In this document: positions 1-6,876 of the stretch, piece by piece
How the letters are laid out: every line of letters starts with the position of its first letter
Position numbering within the stretch: the stretch's first letter is position 1
Origin: Bacillota bacterium
GTDB lineage: Bacteria > Bacillota > Clostridia > Oscillospirales > Oscillospiraceae
Direction of reading: 5' to 3'
DNA length: 11,244 bases
Assembly (NCBI GenBank): GCA_023393155.1
Contig: JAEWML010000245.1
Coordinates: 1-11,244, forward strand
Position numbers and translations under genes: made by a program
The notes under the pieces: generated by a model
Databases searched by the model: none
The model's input: only the letters and a program-made list of their open reading frames with translations
Told to the model about the DNA's origin: nothing

Positions 1-915
1 GCCAACGTCGCTGTGTCTCTGGCCAACTATGGCGTTGATGCCGCATTCGTAACCAAGGTTCCTGCTCATGAGATCGGTCAGTGCGCCATCAATGAGCTGC
101 GCCGCTATGGTGTTGATACCGGCATGATTGCTCGCGGCGGCGACCGTCTGGGCATTTATTTCGTGGAGAAGGGTGCTTCTCAGCGTCCCTCCAAGGTCAT
201 CTATGACCGCGCCAACTCTGCTATTTCTCAGGCTCAGCCCTCTGATTTTGATTGGAAAAGCATTTTCCAGAATGCTGATTGGTTCCACTTTACCGGTATC
301 ACGCCGGCACTGGGCGGCAAACTGCCTGAAATCTGCATGGAAGCATGCAAGGCCGCTAAAGAGATGGGCGTCACCGTCAGCTGCGATCTGAACTTCCGCA
401 AAAAGTTGTGGAGCGGGGAGCAGGCCGGCGAGACCATGAGCAAGCTGATGCCCTATGTGGATGTCTGCATTGCCAACGAAGAGGACGCCAAGGATGTATT
501 CGGTATCGCCGCGGCTGATACCGATTTGAATACCGGCAAGATCAGCCACGAGGGCTATATCAGCGTGGCCAAGCAGCTGAGCGAACGTTTTGGCTTCAAG
601 AAGGTCGCCATCACCCTGCGCGGAAGCCTCTCCGCTTCTGTGAACGATTGGGCCGGCATGCTGTACAGCGACGGCAAGGCCGTCTTTTCCCCCACCTATC
701 GCATTGATATCGTGGATCGCGTGGGCGGCGGCGACAGCTTCGGCGGCGGCCTGATCTATGCTCTGATGAACGGCTATGAAAGCCAGAAGGCCATCAACTT
801 TGCCATCGCGGCCTCCTGCTTGAAGCACACCATCGAGCATGATTTCAACCTTGTTTCCATTTCCGAGGTGGAAAATCTGGCCGGCGGTAACGCTTCCGGC
901 CGCGTCCAGAGATAA
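1..915 (+). CDS. kdgK: 2-keto-3-deoxygluconate kinase (PfkB family), 5' end cut by window edge
   Basis: This ribokinase/PfkB-family sugar kinase phosphorylates 2-keto-3-deoxygluconate to KDPG in the cytoplasm, in hexuronate/pectin catabolism. The frame is open from base 1 (A-N-V-A-V-S-L), so the true start lies upstream; the GTG at 13 is internal. About 304 residues are visible of a usual 320-345, so roughly the first 30 are missing. The early ANVAVSLANYG stretch matches the sugar-binding N-lobe. The PfkB signature near the C-terminus reads DRVGGGDSFGGG; the catalytic base Asp is the codon at 733-735. DLNFRKKLW is typical of KdgK rather than fructokinase. No frameshift is seen, so this part looks intact, unlike the fragments after it. 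No KDPG aldolase gene follows in this window. Other PfkB sugar kinases are the alternative; the subfamily call is from memory of KdgK motifs. Confidence 0.88.
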   Translation, partial: ANVAVSLANYGVDAAFVTKVPAHEIGQCAINELRRYGVDTGMIARGGDRLGIYFVEKGASQRPSKVIYDRANSAISQAQPSDFDWKSIFQNADWFHFTGITPALGGKLPEICMEACKAAKEMGVTVSCDLNFRKKLWSGEQAGETMSKLMPYVDVCIANEEDAKDVFGIAAADTDLNTGKISHEGYISVAKQLSERFGFKKVAITLRGSLSASVNDWAGMLYSDGKAVFSPTYRIDIVDRVGGGDSFGGGLIYALMNGYESQKAINFAIAASCLKHTIEHDFNLVSISEVENLAGGNASGRVQR

Positions 916-952
916 AACAGCTTCTTGCAGTGAGGCTTTTAAAGCAGTCCTG

Positions 953-981
953 TTGACACAGATACGGAAAGGATATAGTAA
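953..981 (+). promoter_or_regulatory. possible sigma-A promoter after kdgK
   Basis: A perfect TTGACA lies at 953-958, with TATAGT at 974-979 (15-nt spacer) or TAGTAA at 976-981 (17-nt spacer). The -35 is excellent, but each -10 option is compromised by spacing or sequence. It would transcribe into the fragment zone. A 19-codon ORF (982-1041) begins inside the -10 area and matches nothing I recognise. Confidence 0.3.
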
Positions 982-1125
982 ATGACTGTCGCAGTTACAG
1001 CGTGGCTGCGCGATAATACGTCATTGTATGACACTCTTTGACGAAAAGCGCCTTCCCCTCAAAGGGGGAGGGCGGCAATTATGAGAAATCATCATGCCTG
1101 CCACCCTTGAAAACATCCTTATGCA

Positions 1126-1242
1126 CTGCCATCTATGGCGGCGGTTTCTTTTCACATGCGGCTGACCTACGGATATCTCTCCATGAACGAAATGGAGAGC
1201 AGCATGCGCCGTCTGGCGCGGATTGTGCGGGGCCTTGTGTAA
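1126..1242 (+). pseudogene. C-terminal remnant of a PLP-dependent aminotransferase (MocR/2-aminoadipate type)
   Basis: From 1156 to the TAA at 1240-1242 the frame reads MRLTYGYLSMNEMESSMRRL followed by ARIVRGLV. This resembles the end of class I/II PLP aminotransferases of the MocR or 2-aminoadipate type, where an I/M-R-L-(S/T)-(F/Y) strand is followed by a helix ending in RRLA. Just upstream, in a different frame, GGGFFS (about 1136-1153) resembles the preceding PG-x-x-FF motif, which suggests a frameshift or short deletion near 1150. Nothing of the catalytic domain or PLP lysine is present. About 30-40 of roughly 400 residues remain, so it cannot be functional. The call rests on a short motif and is moderate. 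Confidence 0.45.
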
Positions 1243-1308
1243 AAACGGGGCCTTTGAGCGGCAGCCCGCAATATCTCTCTGTGAATTTTTCCGGGGTGTA
1301 GCGGAGGA

Positions 1309-1354
1309 AAAGCCCTGGGCCGTATGTTTACGGCCCAGGGCTTTCGTCCCTTTT
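1309..1354 (+). terminator. Strong hairpin terminator, 16-bp perfect stem
   Basis: AAAGCCCTGGGCCGTA (1309-1324) pairs perfectly with TACGGCCCAGGGCTTT (1329-1344) around a TGTT tetraloop. Downstream is only a broken T-run (CGTCCCTTTTC). It sits 66 bp after the aminotransferase remnant's stop, so it is probably the original terminator of that gene. The stem ends in A/T pairs and could also work on the - strand. Confidence 0.7.
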
Positions 1355-1391
1355 CAAAGTTTGGTTTCTTTGATTTGTGCCGCTTGGTCGG

Positions 1392-1419
1392 TTACAACGG
1401 GGCAAAGACCCGGTATAAT
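1392..1419 (+). promoter_or_regulatory. Likely sigma-A promoter for the SDR remnant
   Basis: TTACAA (1392-1397), a 16-nt spacer and a perfect TATAAT (1414-1419). The predicted start is near 1426, giving a leader of about 64 nt before the ATG at 1490. An AAGGAG ribosome binding site lies at 1475-1480, nine nt before that ATG. Both the promoter and the translation signal of the dead gene therefore look intact. Confidence 0.55.
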
Positions 1420-1489
1420 GAGTGCAATTCCGAACCCAGAATCATTTCACCGGCTTTGACACGCAGGCTTTTTTAAGGAGAGATCAACT

Positions 1490-1756
1490 ATGGGGAAGCT
1501 GGACAGCAGAATTGCCACCGTAATTCTCATGGATTTTGCACAATCGGTGGAAGCCGACAGCCGCCCCGAAGACCCGGAGGGCGTGCTGCGGGATATGGCG
1601 GGCTTCATTCCCCTCAAGCGGCTGTACGACATTGAGGAGATCGGCGATCCGATGGCTTTCCTCGCGTCCGACGAGGCGAAGTACATCACCGGCACGGAAA
1701 TGGTGATCGACGGCGGCAGCACGCTGCCCGAGACGTTCGGCATTCTCCACGCCTGA
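1490..1756 (+). pseudogene. Short-chain dehydrogenase/reductase with a large in-frame internal deletion
   Basis: The 88-residue frame starts like an SDR (MGKLDSRIA, the run-up to the first beta strand). It then jumps to the C-terminal third: [13 protein letters not shown], then [24 protein letters not shown] and the hallmark end [10 protein letters not shown]. The TGxxxGIG nucleotide-binding loop, the NNAG motif and the catalytic Ser/Tyr/Lys are all missing. About 160 residues have been lost from a family length near 250. The join lies near 1517-1523 and keeps the frame. Promoter (1392-1419), AAGGAG and ATG are intact, so an inactive 88-residue peptide could still be made. Substrate cannot be told. 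That it is an SDR remnant is quite sure; that it is non-functional as a dehydrogenase follows from the missing active site. Confidence 0.75.
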
Positions 1757-1846
1757 GCCTCGCCGCGGATTTCAGGCACTCGGTTTTAATACCGTCCCTT
1801 AAAAACGCGGCCATTGGCCGCAGACCAATCAGGCGGCAAAAACATG

Positions 1847-2094
1847 ATGCAGTATCCATAACATCCCCAACAGCAACAAGGCTGTGCGCAGGGAGATGCT
1901 GGACTTCATCCGCGCACAATCCGTGAAAGGACTTTATTCCTTTATTCCGGACGAGATTCGGATGAAGCGGCCCTTGGACCTGCCGGATCCGCTCGTTTCC
2001 GAGATGACCCTTAAAAAGCACGTGAACGGTATTTTAAACAAAAATAGCTCCCGCGAGGAAAACATCAGCTTTTTGAGCGCGGGCTGCTACAATC
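1847..2094 (+). pseudogene. gcvPA: N-terminal fragment of glycine dehydrogenase (decarboxylating) subunit 1
   Basis: From 1863 the frame reads IPNSNKAVRREMLDFI, then FIPDEIRMKRPLDLPDP and SFLSAGCYNHH. These match the N-terminus of GcvPA, the split P-protein subunit 1 of the glycine cleavage system: YIPNT-x-RREML, IPEE-x-RLKRPLDLP, FLGAGAYDH. An in-frame start is missing. The ATG at 1847 reads M-Q-Y-P then stops at TAA 1859-1861; removing one A there gives MQYPYIPNSNK, the expected start, so a 1-nt insertion is likely. After Y-N-H-H the reading runs into unrelated sequence at about 2090-2100. About 80 of roughly 450 residues remain, and no PLP-domain core. No ribosome binding site is evident before 1847. 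No other glycine-cleavage gene is in the window. Confidence 0.72.
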
Positions 2095-2345
2095 ACCACC
2101 CGCAAAGGAATGGACGGCTGGTTCCCCGAGGAGCTCGTCACGGTTTACGAGGCCGCTTCCATGTACACCCGCAACGCCGCCTTTGTCTCCTATAAGGAGG
2201 ACCGCAAGGGTACCATCGAACCCGGCAAGCTGGCGGACTTTGTTCTGCTGGATACGGACGTCTTCCGGACGGAGACCGAAAAAATCAAGGATATCTGCGT
2301 TAAAAAACCTATCCGGGCGGAAAACTCGTATACTCCCGTGAATGA
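2092..2345 (+). pseudogene. C-terminal fragment of a YtcJ-like (amidohydrolase_3) metal hydrolase
   Basis: In the frame of 2110 the sequence reads ITTRKGMDGWFPEELVTVYE, then A-A-S-M-Y-T-R-N-A-A and GTIEPGKLADFVLLD. This matches the last quarter of YtcJ-type amidohydrolases, where 'AVTRKG..GWFPEE', 'MYT.NAA' and 'G.IE.GKLADFVVLD' are conserved. The metal-binding HxH and the rest of the barrel are missing. Near the end an A-run at 2302-2307 has six A's. One extra A would restore V-K-K-T-Y-P-G-G-K-L-V-Y-S-R-E and a TGA at 2343-2345, the expected family ending. As it stands the frame drifts to a TAA at 2377-2379. The left edge fuses directly to the gcvPA fragment. It neighbours TRAP transporter remnants, with which such hydrolases are often clustered. 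Confidence 0.75.
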
Positions 2346-2378
2346 CCGCGCTGGCGCATTTGACAATAATCATGAGTA

Positions 2379-2730
2379 ATGGAAAGGGTTACCATCCGCG
2401 TTGCGTATGATGTGGCGGAGTCCCATCTCTCTCACACGGCCACCGTTGAAAAATTCAAGGCCATGCTGGAGCAGGGTTCGGGCGGCAACATCACTGTCCC
2501 TATTCCCAGCTGGGCTTCCTATCCGAGAACATGGAGTCCATGCGCATCGGTGACCCGGAGATGGCCTATCTGAACGACGGCGCCATTTCCGCCCCGGTAC
2601 CTGAGTTCAGCGTGGTGGGCCTGCCGTACCTGTGGACCTCCATCGACTCCGCCCACGAGGCGCTGTACGGAGACTTCGGGGAATATTTGAACCAGAAGCT
2701 GCCGGATGGCTGCAATATTATTAGTCTGGG
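2379..2730 (+). pseudogene. dctP: Broken TRAP transporter substrate-binding protein (DctP family), two frames
   Basis: Frame one (2379-about 2498) reads VTIRVAYDVAESHLSHTATV, then F-K-A-M-L-E-Q-G-S-G-G-N-I-T-V, the start of the mature DctP fold. The other frame (about 2501-2730) continues YSQLGFLSENMESMRIGDPE, then M-A-Y-L-N-D-G and FSVVGLPYLWTS, all in DctP order. The two are separated by a frameshift, probably with loss of a few bases, at about 2496-2503. No signal peptide precedes it, and the C-terminal two-thirds are gone: after ISLG the sequence becomes DctM at about 2724-2730. The intact protein is a roughly 330-residue periplasmic or lipid-anchored receptor for carboxylates; about 110 residues remain. 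The ATG at 2379 overlaps the drifted stop of the previous fragment (TAATG), which is accidental. Confidence 0.78.
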
Positions 2731-3119
2731 CGCTGCTGGTGCCGGTAATCATTCCGGGCGGAATTTACGGCGGTATTTTCACCCCCACCGAATCCGCTGT
2801 GGTGGCCACTGCCTATTCCCTGATTGCGGACTGCTTCATCGACAACATCTCCTCCTGCGTCATTCTGACGCCCATTCTGCTTCCCATTGTCACGGGCATT
2901 GGGATGGACCCCATCCACTTCGGCATTGTGATGACCGTGAACCTGGCCATCGGCTTCATCACCCCGCCCTACGGCTGCAATCTGTTTTTTGCTTCCGCCA
3001 TCTCCGATGTGCCGGTTACGAAAATTGCAGCAAAGAGTTTGCCGATGATTTTGATCATGATCGGCGTTTTGATGCTGCTGACCTTCATTCACGCACTGAG
3101 CATCGGCGCTTTGGGATAA
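2724..3119 (+). pseudogene. dctM: TRAP transporter large permease (DctM) remnant, N-terminus and middle deleted
   Basis: The frame reads WALLVPVIIPGGIYGGIFTP, then T-E-S-A-V-V-A-T-A-Y-S-L-I. It passes straight to ADCFIDNISSCVILTPILLP, then GIGMDPIHFGIVMTVNLAIG, F-I-T-P-P-Y-G-C-N-L-F and a last hydrophobic helix. In intact DctM (about 430 residues, 12 or so membrane helices) roughly 110 residues lie between 'AYSLI' and 'CFID', so an in-frame deletion has joined two distant segments near 2817-2832. The first half of the protein is also gone, and no dctQ small permease remains between dctP and dctM. About 131 residues survive. A hydrophobic 137-residue product starting at ATG 2706 could be translated, but it cannot be a transporter. 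Terminator 3188-3229 follows. Confidence 0.8.
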
Positions 3120-3187
3120 CCTGCCTTTCTCCAATCGGCCCTTCGGCGTGTAGACCCGCGCCGAGGGGCCATATTGAATCAAACCCC

Positions 3188-3229
3188 AAAAAAGGTCCCG
3201 GCGTGTTGAAACACGCCGGGACCTTTTTT
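3188..3229. terminator. Bidirectional terminator, 19-bp perfect stem
   Basis: 3188-3206 (six A's, then GGTCCCGGCGTGT) pairs perfectly with 3211-3229 (ACACGCCGGGACC, then T's) around a TGAA loop. The flanking A-run and T-run give a U-tract on both strands. It ends the decayed + strand strip and the - strand kinase gene, whose TAA stop (3229-3231) overlaps its edge. Confidence 0.92.
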
Positions 3230-6200
3230 TACAAATCTTCGTCCTCCGCACAGATAAACCTATGCAGCGCACGATACAGCGCCTCCGGCTCGATGGGCTT
3301 GGCCAGATGGGCGTTCATCCCCGCCGCCAGACTCTTTTCCACGTCGTCCTCAAAGGCGTTGGCGGTCATGGCCAGAATGGGCGTTCGGGCGGCGTCCGGC
3401 CGGTTCATGCCGCGAATGGCGGCAGCGGCGGTCAGCCCGTCCATCAACGGCATGCGAATATCCATCAGCACCGCGTCGTAATACCCCACAGGAGATTTTT
3501 TAAACAGCTCCAGCGTTCTCAGGCCGTTGCCGGCAGTATCCACCTCAAAGCCCACACGCTCCAGCAGCTTCACGGCAATCTCAACATTCAGGGGATGGTC
3601 CTCCGCCAGCAAAATGCGGCGGCCCTCAAAATTGTGGGCCTCGGCGACGGAACGGGCCTTCGTCTGCACTTTGCCGGAACAAGCCCGCGCAAAGGCTGAC
3701 TCCAGCGTAGATCGGAACAGAGGCTTTTCCAGCAGCACATCCACACCGGCGGAACGGGCCTGCTCCTCAATGCTGCCCCAGTCATAGGCGGTCATTAGGA
3801 AAATAACGGTTTCGCGCCCCGCCAAGGCGCGCAGCCGCCGGGCCGTCTCCACTCCGTCCATCTCGGGCATCTTCCAGTCCACAAAAACGGCGGAGAAGCA
3901 TTCGCCGCACTCCAGCAGCGCCTTTGTCCGGGCGATGGCCCGCGGCCCGCTGTCCACGCCCTCGGCGGCAGCGCCCATCTCCCGCAGCATCTGCACCGTG
4001 CTTTGGCACACGGCCGCGTCGTCGTCCACCACCAGGCACCGCATTCCCTTGTACGGAAGGGACGCTTCCTTTCGGGGGGCCTCCTCCGGGCCGACGCCCA
4101 GCCGCACGTCCACCGTGAACTCAGACCCCACCTCCGGAATGGAGCGGACGGTAATGTGTCCGTTCATCATGTCCACGATGTTCTTTGAGATGGCCAGACC
4201 CAGCCCAGTCCCGCCGTATGCGGTGGTGGAGCCGCCGCTCTCCTGGGCAAACGCGTCGAACACCTGGGGCAAAAAGCCCGGATCAATGCCGATGCCGGTA
4301 TCCCGGACGACAAAGCGAAGCGTGGCGTCGCTTTTCCCGCGGGTCACCTCCGACACCGAGAAGGTGACCTTTCCGCCCCCGGCGGTAAATTTCACGGCGT
4401 TGGTCAGGATATTCACCAGCACCTGCTGGAGCTTCATCTCGTCGCCGGTGTAGCCCTCGCCCAGCCCGGGATAGAGAACACAATCAAACTCCACGCCCTT
4501 CTGCCCGGCCTGAGCGCGAATGATATCGGCGGTATTGCAGATCATGTCTTTGAGGGAAAAGGGCTGATTTTTGAGCAGCAGCTTTCCGCTTTCGATGCGG
4601 CTCATGTCCAGAATATCGTTGATGAGGGACAGCAAAAACCGGGAGGAGACACTGATTTTGGAAAGACAGTCCGAAATCTCCCGCCGGTCGTCCCCGGCGG
4701 AGGCGGCAATGGACGCCATGCCGATGATGGCGTTGAGCGGCGTGCGAATTTCGTGGCTCATACGGGAGAGAAAGTCGCTCTTGGCCAGATTGGCCTGCTT
4801 TGCCGCTTGAAGGGCCGTCAGCAGCGCCTCCTTCTGACGCTGTTCGTTTTCTATGATGTCGGTGATATCCACCCTGTTGAGGCAGACATGTCCGGTAATT
4901 TTGTCAATATATGACAGGCTGTACTTTTTATATCGCAGCCCCCTGCTCGTCTGGCTTGGCACCGTGAAGGAATAGGAGGGACTCGTCTCCAGCCGGGCAC
5001 GGATGTTGTCAAAATCCAGTTGCCTGAAATATTCCGCCCGGGACGCCTCCGGAATCGCGGCGGCGGAGGCCCTGCGGAATTCCACATGAAATTCGCCCGT
5101 GTCGGGCAGGTCCATCACGCTCGCATCGCCCCGGGCGGCGACGTGATAACGGTTGTTTTCAATGTCCACGTCCATCAGAAAATCATAATCCATGATGGAC
5201 GCTTGCTCCAGAAGCCTGCGGGAAAGCCACTCCTCCGTAATGTCGAAGCTGTAAATAAACAGGGTCAGGTGGCTGGTTTCCGGGGTGAGATAGGTGCGGC
5301 CCACCGTCCGGCACCAAATCATTTTCCCGTCTGCGCGGCGGCGGCGGTACTCCACACTGTGGTCCGTCTCTCCAGCGGCATAGGCCTCCATCAGGCGGCG
5401 GCGGGAAAACCGCTCCAGAAAACGGGCCGCATCCTCTCCGGAGGCGGCACTGTCGGCTATGTAGCGCATGGCCTCGTCCACGGTGGCGGCGGCAAAATAC
5501 GCCGCCGTGGCGGCGCCGCCCAATCCGGAATAGGACTCGAATGCGTCTTCCGTCAAATTCGCCAGGGCCTTTGCAACCAGATTCGGGGCCGCCAGCTCCG
5601 TGGCACGGTCCGATTCCCGCTGGAACCGCCTGCGAACCCGGGCCCGTTCCTCCACCTGCTCGGTCACGTCGGTCAGCATACAGAAGAGCACGGGCTCGCC
5701 GCCGTCGGTTGCAACCGTGATATGTCCCCGCAGGGCAATCCAGATTGCCTCGCCGCCCCGCCTGTTCATGCGGCACTCGGTATACACGCTTCCGGCGCCC
5801 GCGGCAAGCTGGGCATGAAAGGCCGAGAGAATCTTTTCGGCGTCCTCCGGCTCCAGCAGGGCGGTCAGCCGGTTCCCCGCCAGCGCCAGCTCCTCGGGTC
5901 CATAACCGGTGATGGCATACAGCACGTCGTTGGTGTCCAGCACTTCCAGCCCCTCGGCATAGCGGCAGCGCAACACCGCGCCGGGAATGGTGTTGAGCAG
6001 TTGGCGCCGGTCCTCCTGCGCAATGCGCAGGGCCGTGATATCCACGCACACGGACATAATGGCCGGCTTTCCGTTTTCTGCTGTGACGCTGCGGCCAATG
6101 TCGTGCACCCAGATGTACTCGCCAGTTTTCTTCCTCATCCGGTACTCCACCGTGTATTCGCCGCTTTTGGCAATCTGCCCGGCGATCCGGCGTGCCACCT

Positions 6201-6822
6201 CGGCCCGCTCCTCAGGATGGATGCAGTTTGACATAAGCCCTGCGATATCGGCCACAAACTCCGGCTCGCTGCCATAGCCCAGATAGTCCAGCATCCGCTG
6301 GTTCACAAAGTAAAACGGAAAGCCCGGCTCCTGATAGCCGCCGATCATACCGCCGGCAATGGCCTCGTTCAAAAGGTCGCTGCGCTGGCGGTTCAGGCTT
6401 TCCACCACCAGCGTGTGGGGATAGTGCTCCCCGCCGCGCTGATTGCCCGTGGCCTCGGAAATATGGATATGGCAGACGCGCCAAAGTCCCCTCTCCGTGC
6501 GAAGCAGGAAGGAAAAGCGCAGCCGCCAGCTATACTCCTTATTTTGCAGGAGCACCTCCAGCTTCACGCAGGCGCAGCCCTCTGCCGCCTGCTGCTCCCA
6601 TGGGTGGAGAAATACGATGTGAAACTGGCCCGGCTCCTCCCGGCAGTCCTGTGTAAGATAGTCTTTCATGGCGGCGGCGCCCAAAACGTCTTCTCCGCCA
6701 CCGGGGCCTACAAAGCCGATTTCGTCGGACAGATACCAGGACGCGGTTTCCGCGTCCCGGCGACAAAACCAAACCCGCAAAAACTCTTGCGCCTGCCCCA
6801 TGGCTTCGGCACACTCTTTCAT
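3229..6822 (-). CDS. Cytosolic hybrid histidine kinase: NTF2-like, PAS repeats, HisKA-HATPase, two REC domains
   Basis: This is a 1197-residue sensor kinase. I start it at the ATG at 6822, because GAGGTG lies six nt upstream; the in-frame GTG at 6831 is part of that site. Residues 1-125 look NTF2/SnoaL-like. PAS domains lie at about 142-265 and 272-392, with weaker PAS-like regions at about 415-535 and 540-660; linkers such as VDITALRIAQEDRR follow the PAS cores. HisKA carries SHEIRTPLNA with phospho-acceptor His690. The ATPase has N-box N804/N808, G1 DTGIGI (841-846) and G2 GGTGLGL (870-876). REC1 has D933-D935, Asp982, Thr1011 and Lys1033; REC2 has E1074/D1075, Asp1121, Thr1153 and Lys1175. 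No transmembrane helix or signal peptide is visible, so it should sense a cytoplasmic cue. It is second in an operon behind the c-di-GMP gene (54-nt gap). No HPt domain is present. The ligand is unknown. Confidence 0.93.
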   Translation of the reverse strand: MKECAEAMGQAQEFLRVWFCRRDAETASWYLSDEIGFVGPGGGEDVLGAAAMKDYLTQDCREEPGQFHIVFLHPWEQQAAEGCACVKLEVLLQNKEYSWRLRFSFLLRTERGLWRVCHIHISEATGNQRGGEHYPHTLVVESLNRQRSDLLNEAIAGGMIGGYQEPGFPFYFVNQRMLDYLGYGSEPEFVADIAGLMSNCIHPEERAEVARRIAGQIAKSGEYTVEYRMRKKTGEYIWVHDIGRSVTAENGKPAIMSVCVDITALRIAQEDRRQLLNTIPGAVLRCRYAEGLEVLDTNDVLYAITGYGPEELALAGNRLTALLEPEDAEKILSAFHAQLAAGAGSVYTECRMNRRGGEAIWIALRGHITVATDGGEPVLFCMLTDVTEQVEERARVRRRFQRESDRATELAAPNLVAKALANLTEDAFESYSGLGGAATAAYFAAATVDEAMRYIADSAASGEDAARFLERFSRRRLMEAYAAGETDHSVEYRRRRADGKMIWCRTVGRTYLTPETSHLTLFIYSFDITEEWLSRRLLEQASIMDYDFLMDVDIENNRYHVAARGDASVMDLPDTGEFHVEFRRASAAAIPEASRAEYFRQLDFDNIRARLETSPSYSFTVPSQTSRGLRYKKYSLSYIDKITGHVCLNRVDITDIIENEQRQKEALLTALQAAKQANLAKSDFLSRMSHEIRTPLNAIIGMASIAASAGDDRREISDCLSKISVSSRFLLSLINDILDMSRIESGKLLLKNQPFSLKDMICNTADIIRAQAGQKGVEFDCVLYPGLGEGYTGDEMKLQQVLVNILTNAVKFTAGGGKVTFSVSEVTRGKSDATLRFVVRDTGIGIDPGFLPQVFDAFAQESGGSTTAYGGTGLGLAISKNIVDMMNGHITVRSIPEVGSEFTVDVRLGVGPEEAPRKEASLPYKGMRCLVVDDDAAVCQSTVQMLREMGAAAEGVDSGPRAIARTKALLECGECFSAVFVDWKMPEMDGVETARRLRALAGRETVIFLMTAYDWGSIEEQARSAGVDVLLEKPLFRSTLESAFARACSGKVQTKARSVAEAHNFEGRRILLAEDHPLNVEIAVKLLERVGFEVDTAGNGLRTLELFKKSPVGYYDAVLMDIRMPLMDGLTAAAAIRGMNRPDAARTPILAMTANAFEDDVEKSLAAGMNAHLAKPIEPEALYRALHRFICAEDEDL

Positions 6823-6876
6823 TGGCAGCACCTCTTTTTCAACAGCCGTTTTCGTCTCCCGGCCCGCGGCTGCGGC

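Larger units (their letters stand above)
916..1489 (+). other. Long gap between kdgK and the SDR remnant, mostly degraded sequence
   Basis: No intact gene is visible here. The stretch holds a possible promoter (953-981), a meaningless 19-codon ORF at 982-1041, and an imperfect GC-rich inverted repeat around 1049-1073. These are followed by a C-terminal aminotransferase remnant (about 1126-1242), a perfect hairpin (1309-1344) and the promoter region of the next remnant (1392-1419). Two longer open frames (from 1038 and from 1223) run through the aminotransferase remnant and the hairpin in the wrong frame, so they are not believed to be genes. Confidence 0.6.

Noticed and set aside
1049..1073. 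Imperfect repeat CCTTCCCC/GGGGGAGG as a dispersed clostridial repeat
   Set aside because: Only one copy in the window and one mismatch in the stem; cannot be called a repeat family from this sequence.
1807..1821. Short hairpin GCGGCC-ATT-GGCCGC as terminator of the SDR remnant
   Set aside because: Only six base pairs and no T-run on either side; more likely a chance palindrome or a restriction-site-like word.
2531..3481. 316-codon + strand open frame spanning dctP, dctM and the terminator
   Set aside because: Only its first 65 or so codons match DctP. The rest reads dctM in the wrong frame and then runs antisense through the kinase gene, so it is not a real protein.
5020..6231. 403-codon + strand open frame inside the kinase gene
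   Set aside because: It lies fully opposite the well-supported kinase, has no recognisable domain and is explained by GC-rich codon use of the real gene.
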